Of a stretch of 18,596 nt of DNA, positions 14,401-18,596 are shown piece by piece (positions within the stretch are counted from its first letter, which is position 1; the number at the start of each line of letters is the position of its first letter). Origin of the DNA: Bacteroidota bacterium (GTDB lineage Bacteria > Bacteroidota > Bacteroidia > Bacteroidales > Prolixibacteraceae); contig JAUZOB010000021.1 of assembly GCA_030706665.1 (NCBI GenBank), forward strand, positions 1-18,596, read 5' to 3'. Both the position numbers and the translations under genes were made by a program. The notes beneath the pieces were generated by a model that was not told the origin of the DNA, searched no databases, and saw nothing but the letters and a program-made list of their open reading frames with translations.

Positions 14401-14450
14401 ACTAATGTAAGCGCAATCGTAAACAACCAAATCGCTCCTTTATTTTGCAT
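11421..14450 (-). CDS. secDF: Fused protein translocase SecDF
   Basis: SecDF uses the proton gradient to assist SecYEG export and folding release at the periplasmic side. SecD and SecF are joined in one 1009-residue chain, as is usual in Bacteroidota. SecD half: TM1 at 8-28, the GLDLQGGM motif (79-86), a large periplasmic region, then five helices from about 520 to 670 with the conserved Asp588 in GIAVDANVLIYERV. SecF half: helix at 704-722, GTDFKGGRA (728-736), and helices from about 833 on, with Asp871 in LAHDTIIVLG and Asp910/Asp916 in SITDTVVVFDRIRE. The periplasmic part of SecD has an Ala/Lys/Ser-rich stretch at about 272-318 that looks like an unstructured insertion. Single gene with its own -7 element and terminator. 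Confidence 0.98.
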   Translation of the reverse strand: MQNKGAIWLFTIALTLVSAYYLSFTYFANKVRKDATEYAKGDPAKKQAYLDSISGETVLNLGVKKFTYRDVQDLEMNLGLDLQGGMNVTLEVSVVDIVRAMSNFSKDKTFNVALQRAQEMQKSSQEDFVTLFGRAFEQTDPNAKLAAIFSTFNLKDKVHYNSSNSEVLSVIRKETDAAIDNAFNVLRARIDRFGVVQPNIQPLQTKGQILIELPGIQDAKRVRNLLQGTAQLEFWETYENAEIYPSLMRANQIIKEVQSAGGIKLATQPLDSTAKAGAKPSAKVKGNKVQKAPAKKDSSLTELMAQPKADSTKGGNVSLESARKDYPLFSVLNPNSSRDGQPVGGPVVGYSLAKDTAKVNAFLKLPQVRSSFPNNVRFAWSAKPMSEKSNIFQLIALKVNSRDGRAPLTGDAIVDARQDYGQSKAESEVDMSMNTEGAKIWARMTKENIGRCIAIVLDGYVQSFPVVNQEINGGRSQISGHFTVNEAKDLANILKSGKMPAPARIIQEEIVGPSLGKEAIQSGLISFIVAFLLVLAYMIFFYAGAGIAANVALLLNTFFMFGVLASFQSVLTLPGIAGIVITLGIAVDANVLIYERVEEEIRSGKGLRQSISEGYRHALSAIIDGHVTSLITGIILYVFGTGPIKGFATTFIIGIISSLFTSILITRLIFERRLNKNLNIKFVSDHTKDILRHVNVHFLNMRKYFYIFSGTLMLISIISFGVRGFELGTDFKGGRAFVMRFDQPVKVADIRNALTNVFGSAPEVKTYGDSRGVRVTTNYMVDDLSSQADNKVDDKLYQGLKKFASSGISKQDFLEKYRLQSRKVGPTISNDIKTHAVLAVFYALIAIFLYIAFRFRNWQFGIGGLVSLAHDTIIVLGFYSLMHGIFPFSMEIDQGFIAAILTIIGYSITDTVVVFDRIREYRRLYPKREKMDTYNAAMNSTLRRTMSTSLTVLLVLFVIFLFGGSSIKGFIFALLAGVGFGTYSSVFVATPVAYDALRWFSKKKGGSEK

Positions 14451-14495
14451 TGGTATTTCTTTTAAAAATTCTATCTATGCTTTTTACTTGTCGGG

Positions 14496-14503
14496 CAAAT
14501 ATA
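14496..14503 (-). promoter_or_regulatory. -7 element of secDF
   Basis: TATATTTG on the minus strand matches TAnnTTTG and would start transcription near 14490, giving a leader of about 40 bases. A TTTG at -33 is not seen; an A/T-rich tract lies there instead. Confidence 0.5.
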
Positions 14504-14587
14504 TTGAATTTTTTTATAAACCTTAGGCTACGATTTAATAATAATTTCCAATAGTCAGTATTAAAACAGCCCTTGATCATCGTTCCA

Positions 14588-15013
14588 CTAACAATTCAGA
14601 ACTAAAACCTTTCTTTCAAAATCGATAATGGCATTAAATCGGCATAACCAATCACTCCCTACAAGTCCCGCAATTTTAACATCAGTAAAACGAGAATATA
14701 ATTCATTAATTTGTTCCAGACTGATCAATGCAATTGACTCTCCGCTCAAATCAAAGTCTCCAAAAGAAAGTGATTTCAATACCGCGACATGTGAATTGAA
14801 GGGATCTCCATTAATACCAGCTGACTGAAGCATATTTGACGAATCTTCATTCAATGAGTACCATTGCTCCAATCCAGAATCAAAAACGCTCCGCGAAGCA
14901 CCTGTGTCTATTACCCAATATCCTGAGTTCTCATGATCAAACCTGCATTCAATCAAAGGATGATAGTTCTCTGGCTCAAGTTCTATAATTTGTATGGGGA
15001 TTTCATATCTCAT
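14588..15013 (-). CDS. Retropepsin-like aspartyl protease family protein
   Basis: The 141-residue protein is about the size of one retropepsin lobe. It contains the active-site motif IDTGAS (D36-T37-G38) after the hydrophobic WV. Near residue 116 GLVGSDWL corresponds to the second conserved glycine/hydrophobic segment of the family, and it ends in IDFERKVLVL. This fits the gag-pol-type aspartyl protease group (PF13650-like), which works as a homodimer. No signal peptide or membrane anchor is seen, so it is probably cytoplasmic, and the substrate is unknown. It follows mdh but is separated from it by a strong terminator, with a -7 element inside that region. No terminator is obvious after it; the 137 bases to secDF hold only the secDF -7 element. 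Confidence 0.82.
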   Translation of the reverse strand: MRYEIPIQIIELEPENYHPLIECRFDHENSGYWVIDTGASRSVFDSGLEQWYSLNEDSSNMLQSAGINGDPFNSHVAVLKSLSFGDFDLSGESIALISLEQINELYSRFTDVKIAGLVGSDWLCRFNAIIDFERKVLVLNC

Positions 15014-15017
15014 ATAT

Positions 15018-15053
15018 AAAAAACTATCCCGGACTAGAATTAGTCCGGGATAG
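15018..15053 (-). terminator. Rho-independent terminator of mdh
   Basis: A perfect 13-bp stem (CTATCCCGGACTA with TAGTCCGGGATAG) encloses a 4-base loop and is followed by TTTTTTA on the minus strand, 32 bases after the mdh stop. Strong and clearly oriented by its U tract. Confidence 0.95.
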
Positions 15054-15061
15054 CAAATATA
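15054..15061 (-). promoter_or_regulatory. Possible -7 element of the retropepsin-like gene, abutting the mdh terminator
   Basis: TATATTTG on the minus strand is a full TAnnTTTG match. TTTA/TTTT lies 19-20 bases upstream in place of TTTG. Transcription would begin near 15047, inside the left arm of the terminator hairpin, so transcripts from here would lack part of the stem. Confidence 0.4.
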
Positions 15062-15085
15062 ATGATTCGAATAAAGAATCTAAAA

Positions 15086-16027
15086 TTATGCAAGAATGCT
15101 CATCTCTGCAAGAACACCATTCATGTTACGAACTGCAGCAGCGCTCTTATCAAAAGCAGCCTGTTCCTTTTCGTTCAATTTGAAATCAACGATCTTTTCA
15201 ACACCGTTTCTTCCAATAACAACAGGAACACCCATACAGATATCTGACTGGCCGTATTCTCCGTCAAGATATACACTGCAAGGCATCAATCTTTTTTCGT
15301 CGCGAACAATAGCTTCAACCAAGGCAGCTCCTGAAGCACCAGGTGCTAACCATGCAGATGTTCCAAGTAACTTAGTCAAAGTGGCACCACCGACCATTGT
15401 GTCTGCTGCAACTTTCTCCAACTCTTCTTCATTCAAATAATTCGAAGCGGGAGTTCCGTTATAAGTAGCCAAACGAGTCAAAGGAATCATTGTAGTATCA
15501 CCATGTCCACCAATCACAACTCCATGAACATCATTAGGAGAACTCTTAAGAGCCTGGCTCAAATAGTATTTAAACCTTGAACTATCAAGAATACCACCCA
15601 TACCAATAATTCTGTTTTTAGGAAGACCACTTGCTTTCAATGCAAGATAAGTCATAGTATCCATCGGATTACTGATAACAATAATAATGGCATTCGGTGA
15701 ATATTTCAGAATGTTTTCTGTAACATCTCTAACGATACCGGCATTAATCCCGATTAAATCTTCGCGAGTCATACCCGGTTTACGTGGGATACCAGAAGTA
15801 ACAACGACAACATCACTGCCTGCTGTTTTTGAATAATCGCTGGTGCTACCTACTACACGAGTATCAAAACCCAAAAGATTCGCAGTTTGCATCATATCCA
15901 TTGCTTTCCCTTCAGCAAAACCTTCTTTGATATCAAGCAACACGAGTTCATCGCAAAGCTCCTTGCGGGCAATATTGTCTGCACAGGTGGCGCCTACGTT
16001 ACCAGCACCAACAACAGTTACCTTCAT
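15086..16027 (-). CDS. mdh: Malate dehydrogenase (NAD)
   Basis: The 313-residue enzyme interconverts malate and oxaloacetate. The Rossmann loop is GAGNVG (7-12), and Asp32 at the end of strand 2 indicates NAD rather than NADP. Substrate and catalytic residues are present: Arg82 in IPRKPGMTR (malate type, not lactate), Arg88, Asn120 in ISNPMD, Asp148 and Arg151 in DSSRF, and the proton-relay His175 in GGHGDTTMIP. It belongs to the LDH-like MDH subgroup common in Bacteroidota, where it serves the reductive branch from oxaloacetate to succinate. The leader is about 70 bases and A-rich with no Shine-Dalgarno site. Single gene with a strong terminator. Confidence 0.97.
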   Translation of the reverse strand: MKVTVVGAGNVGATCADNIARKELCDELVLLDIKEGFAEGKAMDMMQTANLLGFDTRVVGSTSDYSKTAGSDVVVVTSGIPRKPGMTREDLIGINAGIVRDVTENILKYSPNAIIIVISNPMDTMTYLALKASGLPKNRIIGMGGILDSSRFKYYLSQALKSSPNDVHGVVIGGHGDTTMIPLTRLATYNGTPASNYLNEEELEKVAADTMVGGATLTKLLGTSAWLAPGASGAALVEAIVRDEKRLMPCSVYLDGEYGQSDICMGVPVVIGRNGVEKIVDFKLNEKEQAAFDKSAAAVRNMNGVLAEMSILA

Positions 16028-16100
16028 AAAATCAGTTTTTAAGTTTTTTATTATAAAATATACTATAAAATCTCTTCTTTAAGTAGACTTTCAAGGTCGA

Positions 16101-16108
16101 CAAATATA
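16101..16108 (-). promoter_or_regulatory. -7 element of mdh
   Basis: TATATTTG on the minus strand, 74-81 bases before the mdh ATG, matches TAnnTTTG. The nearest TTTG upstream is 24 bases away, further than usual. The rest of the 426-base gap to glmM (16028-16453) holds the glmM terminator and A/T-rich sequence with no supported gene. Confidence 0.5.
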
Positions 16109-16332
16109 TGTATGTTTTTCGAAAACTATTCTCAAAATTTCAAAAGGCCACCGTTTTTAGACTTCTTTGATTTTTGCCTTAACAATTCCATAACATGAAA
16201 AAAACACCTTTATATTTCATTGATTTTCAGAACATAAATAAACAACCTATCTGCGACGTTTCACATCCATTATTTCTTTTCGGTTCAATAATTACCCAAT
16301 CTTCTCTCCATCTATTATTTGATATCCCCCCA

Positions 16333-16372
16333 AATAAAAAGAGGGTAATCCAGTTATCGGGACACCCTCTTT
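16333..16372 (-). terminator. Rho-independent terminator of glmM
   Basis: A perfect 9-bp outer stem (AAAGAGGGT with ACCCTCTTT), with further inner pairing of GTCC and GGAT, is followed by TTTTATTTG on the minus strand. It lies about 80 bases downstream of the glmM stop. Confidence 0.88.
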
Positions 16373-16453
16373 CAAAAAGATTAACAAAACGATTATCTTT
16401 AAATCAGATGCAGAAATTAAAACATTTCGGCACCTTCCAAGTTGTTATACGGA

Positions 16454-17839
16454 CTATATTAGCGACTTAATATCATCAATAATACTTAACGCAAGCTGAT
16501 CTGCAGCCACTTTCGACTTCGCCTCGGTATAAATCCTGATAATCGGCTCAGTATTTGATTTGCGCAAATGAACCCATGATTCGGGGAAATCGATTTTCAC
16601 TCCATCGATGTCTTTAATTTGTTCGTTTTTATATTTCTCTTTCATTTTAACCAACAAAGCATCCACATCGATATCCGGAGTCAACTCAATCTTATTTTTA
16701 GACATAAAATACTCAGGGAAACGAGCGCGTAATTCCGAACATTTCAATCCTGATTTAGCCAGTGCTGTTAAGAATAATCCAACACCCACCAACGCATCAC
16801 GTCCATAATGAGAAGCCGGATAAATAACTCCACCATTCCCTTCTCCACCGATCACCGCATTTGTCTCTTTCATTTTCGCCACAACATTTACCTCTCCAAC
16901 TGCGGCAGCATTATATATATTGCCATGATTTAGCGTTACATCTCTCAACGCTCTGGACGAAGAAAGATTAGAAACCGTAGCCCCCGGGGTATTTGAAAGG
17001 ACATAATCAGAAACAGCAACCAACGTATATTCTTCATTAAACATCGAGCCATCTTCATTGATCAATGCCAATCGATCAACATCCGGATCAACGACAATTC
17101 CAAGATCAACATTCTTCTCCCGAATAATCGCAGATGTTTCCACTAAATTTTCAGGCAGAGGTTCAGGGGTGTGAGCAAAATAACCGGTCGGTTCGCAATT
17201 TATCTCAACAATATCTTTAACACCCAAAGCATGCAACAGGGCTGGCATAACAACGCCTCCTACCGAATTTACAGCATCGACTGCTACTTTAAATCCGGCT
17301 TTAGCAATAGCATCTTTATCCACCAGTTCAAGATCCAGAACTTTCTGTATATGAATATCCGTATAATCTTTCTCAATTACCGTTCCCAGGAAATCGACAT
17401 CTGCGAATACGAATTCGTCCTTTTCCGCAAGCGAAAGAATATGTTTCCCTTCTTTATCATTTAAGAACTCTCCTTTTGAATTGAGCAACTTCAATGCATT
17501 CCATTGTTTGGGATTATGGCTGGCGGTTAAAATAATACCTCCGTCAGCGCCCTCTTCGGTTACTGCAATTTCGGTTGTAGGAGTCGAAGCCAGTCCAATA
17601 TTAACAACATCACATCCCATTCCCACTAGAGTTCCGATGACAAGAGAGGAAACCATAGGTCCTGAGATACGAGCATCACGTCCGACTACAATTTTCAATG
17701 CAGAATCTTTTGAAGCTGCTTGTTTAGCCCAACTCGCATAAGAAGCCGTAAATTTCACAACATCTAAAGGACTAAGTCCTTCTCCTGGTTTACCACCAAT
17801 AGTTCCCCGAATTCCGGAAATAGATTTTATTAAAGTCAT
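16454..17839 (-). CDS. glmM: Phosphoglucosamine mutase
   Basis: The 461-residue protein is an alpha-D-phosphohexomutase. The start SISGIRGTIGG, the phosphoserine loop TASHNP (105-110, Ser107), the metal-binding DPDVDR (251-256), the sugar-specificity loop GGEGNGG (331-337) and the phosphate-binding RKSNTEP near the C-terminus are all in place. In Bacteroidota, proteins of this subgroup are taken as GlmM, converting glucosamine-6-phosphate to glucosamine-1-phosphate for UDP-GlcNAc, peptidoglycan and lipid A. A phosphomannomutase/phosphoglucomutase activity cannot be excluded by eye; GEGNGG is closer to GlmM than to PGM/PMM. Single gene with its own promoter and terminator. Confidence 0.92.
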   Translation of the reverse strand: MTLIKSISGIRGTIGGKPGEGLSPLDVVKFTASYASWAKQAASKDSALKIVVGRDARISGPMVSSLVIGTLVGMGCDVVNIGLASTPTTEIAVTEEGADGGIILTASHNPKQWNALKLLNSKGEFLNDKEGKHILSLAEKDEFVFADVDFLGTVIEKDYTDIHIQKVLDLELVDKDAIAKAGFKVAVDAVNSVGGVVMPALLHALGVKDIVEINCEPTGYFAHTPEPLPENLVETSAIIREKNVDLGIVVDPDVDRLALINEDGSMFNEEYTLVAVSDYVLSNTPGATVSNLSSSRALRDVTLNHGNIYNAAAVGEVNVVAKMKETNAVIGGEGNGGVIYPASHYGRDALVGVGLFLTALAKSGLKCSELRARFPEYFMSKNKIELTPDIDVDALLVKMKEKYKNEQIKDIDGVKIDFPESWVHLRKSNTEPIIRIYTEAKSKVAADQLALSIIDDIKSLI

Positions 17840-17884
17840 GATAGATTGGTTTATTTATAGTTTATAAAACAAATTCTTCTTTGA

Positions 17885-17918
17885 CAAAAATATTAAAGTA
17901 ACAATTCAGCCCTCCAAA
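17885..17918 (-). promoter_or_regulatory. Promoter of glmM
   Basis: On the minus strand TATTTTTG (17885-17892) matches TAnnTTTG, with TTTG (17915-17918) 22 bases upstream, slightly longer than the usual spacer. Transcription would start near 17880, about 40 bases before the ATG. Confidence 0.55.
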
Positions 17919-17947
17919 CATATTAAATCAACATAAAATATCACATA

Positions 17948-17977
17948 AGAAAAAAGGCTGGACAATGCCAACCTTTT
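17948..17977 (-). terminator. Rho-independent terminator downstream of valS and the candidate RNA
   Basis: A 10-bp stem (AAAAGGTTGG with CCAGCCTTTT, minus strand) has one G-U pair that would be an A-C mismatch in the opposite orientation. It encloses CATTGT and is followed by a T run. It lies about 245 bases after the valS stop, unusually far, which leaves room for a transcribed element between. Confidence 0.88.
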
Positions 17978-18005
17978 ATATTTCCTATTTAAGAAAGTAC
18001 TATAA

Positions 18006-18166
18006 ACGGGTGATTAGCACTTTATGAAAGTCAAAATACTAAACCACAAACCATAAATTAACCAATCTATGAAATTACCGCATTAATGTATTAACCAGAT
18101 CTAATAAAATAATGACTGATAAATTCAATTCTTCCATAAAAGACCATCCCGGCGGCTAACCCCCGT
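18006..18166 (-). ncRNA. Candidate structured RNA between valS and its terminator
   Basis: The ends of this segment pair as a rod. In the minus-strand RNA the 5' ACGGG and TTAGC pair with 3' CCCGT and GCTAA. Further in, CTTTTATGGAAG pairs with CTTTCATAAAG with one bulge and one G-U. The G-U would be an A-C mismatch in the plus-strand RNA, so the minus strand is favoured. The interior is A/T-rich and largely open. A terminator follows 28 bases later. It could be a valS 3'-UTR RNA, an independent small RNA or a 6S-like RNA; no conserved 6S, tmRNA or SRP sequence was recognised. Confidence 0.35.
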
Positions 18167-18188
18167 CTTAGTACAAACCAACGGCTAA
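18149..18188. repeat. Imperfect 11-base direct repeat CCGGCGGCTAA / CCAACGGCTAA
   Basis: The copies at 18149-18159 and 18178-18188 differ at two of 11 bases and are locally GC-rich in an A/T-rich gap. Both contain GCTAA, which is complementary to TTAGC at 18014-18018, so they could compete for the same partner. Confidence 0.5.
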
Positions 18189-18201
18189 AATAGCTATTTT
18201 A
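18186..18201. repeat. 16-bp perfect palindrome TAAAATAGCTATTTTA
   Basis: It lies 21-36 bases downstream of the valS stop and just before the candidate RNA. TATTTTAG on the minus strand is one base off TAnnTTTG, so it could be part of a promoter. There is no U tract for a terminator. Confidence 0.45.
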
Positions 18202-18221
18202 TTGTAATAAACCACTCTTTT

Positions 18222-18596
18222 TTATTTGAATGACTTAATTCTCTCTTCAAGGACCTTAATCTTTGCTTCTGCATCGGCTTTCTTTTTGTTTTCAACTTCA
18301 ACAACCTGAGCTGGAGCATTCTGAACAAATCGTTCATTTGACAGCTTTTTCAGAACCGATTTTAAGAAACCTCTGGTATATTCAAGCTCCTCATTTAACT
18401 TATTTAATTCTTCCTGAAAATCTATCTTCCCTTCAAGCGGAATGTAAAATTCAGAAGCTCTTACCCGGAATGAAGCAGCACCCTTTATTTCAGCATCAAC
18501 AAGCCCAATCTCCGAAAGATTTCCCATTTTAAATAAGATCGGATTGAATTTCGCGTCATATGAAGATTCATCGGGACGAACAAATAAACTCATCTG
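18222..18596 (-). CDS. valS: Valine-tRNA ligase, C-terminal end (partial)
   Basis: Only the last ~125 residues lie in the window; the gene continues past the right edge with no stop. The sequence is the typical ValRS end: RASEFYIPLEGKID, then a long coiled-coil arm with LNEELEYTRGFL, SVLKKLSNERFVQNAP and KKKADAEAKIKVLEERI. This arm contacts the tRNA. The catalytic HIGH and KMSKS motifs are outside the window. The apparent ATG near the edge is internal, not a start. Confidence 0.96.
   Translation of the reverse strand, partial: QMSLFVRPDESSYDAKFNPILFKMGNLSEIGLVDAEIKGAASFRVRASEFYIPLEGKIDFQEELNKLNEELEYTRGFLKSVLKKLSNERFVQNAPAQVVEVENKKKADAEAKIKVLEERIKSFK

Noticed and set aside
16195..16470. 91-codon plus-strand reading frame between mdh and glmM
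   Set aside because: It runs through the glmM terminator hairpin and overlaps the glmM 3' end antisense; composition is not protein-like and no family is recognised.
16454..17839. Phosphomannomutase/phosphoglucomutase reading for glmM
   Set aside because: The GGEGNGG specificity loop and overall size favour GlmM; the alternative is kept as a minor possibility in the entry.
1..18596. Mobile elements, CRISPR arrays, phage genes, toxin-antitoxin pairs
   Set aside because: No transposase, integrase, regularly spaced repeats or terminal inverted repeats were found. The S24 repressor could suggest a prophage, but its neighbours are chromosomal core genes.

Overview
The window reads as chromosomal DNA from a member of the Bacteroidota, most likely order Bacteroidales. 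It is AT-rich. MutS, the fused SecDF, the GlmM and the Lnb/DUF4105 protein are of the Bacteroidales type. Gene starts lack Shine-Dalgarno sites and have A/T-rich leaders. Several upstream regions carry the Bacteroidota promoter -7 element TAnnTTTG, in one case with a well-placed TTTG -33 element. Genus cannot be decided from what is visible. There are no transposases, phage genes, rRNA genes or CRISPR arrays.

Layout. 1-411: a two-tRNA unit on the minus strand (Gly-GCC then Leu-UAA) with its own promoter and terminator, followed by the terminator of mutS. 412-5759, all minus: mutS, a membrane protein of the Lnb/DUF4105 family, a small DUF1761 membrane protein, and a HTH-S24 (LexA/CI-like) repressor. 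5760-8004: a divergent control region holding a 29-bp near-perfect palindrome, then two overlapping plus-strand genes, a radical SAM protein with a helix-hairpin-helix and its DUF4130 partner. 8052-15013, all minus: an MgtC-like membrane protein; a probable operon tatA - lolD - DUF2400 gene - trmN6; fused secDF; and a small retropepsin-like protein. 15086-18596, all minus: mdh, glmM and the 3' end of valS, with a 382-base gap between glmM and valS that holds a terminator and a candidate structured RNA.

How the genes work together. Three themes recur. Genome maintenance: MutS, the HTH-S24 regulator, the radical SAM/DUF4130 cassette and possibly the DUF2400 protein. Envelope biogenesis and export: SecDF, TatA, LolD, the Lnb-like protein and GlmM (peptidoglycan and LPS precursor). 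Translation and core metabolism: two tRNAs, TrmN6, ValRS, malate dehydrogenase.

The most interesting part is about 4983-8004. The radical SAM/DUF4130 pair is a widespread but uncharacterised cassette predicted to act on DNA. Here it is divergent from a repressor that keeps the LexA-type cleavage site and Ser-Lys dyad. It starts behind a palindrome that overlaps its promoter, and the radical SAM protein ends in a canonical sliding-clamp-binding peptide (QLSLF). Together these suggest a damage-inducible, clamp-recruited DNA repair or modification system. That is inference; no function has been demonstrated.
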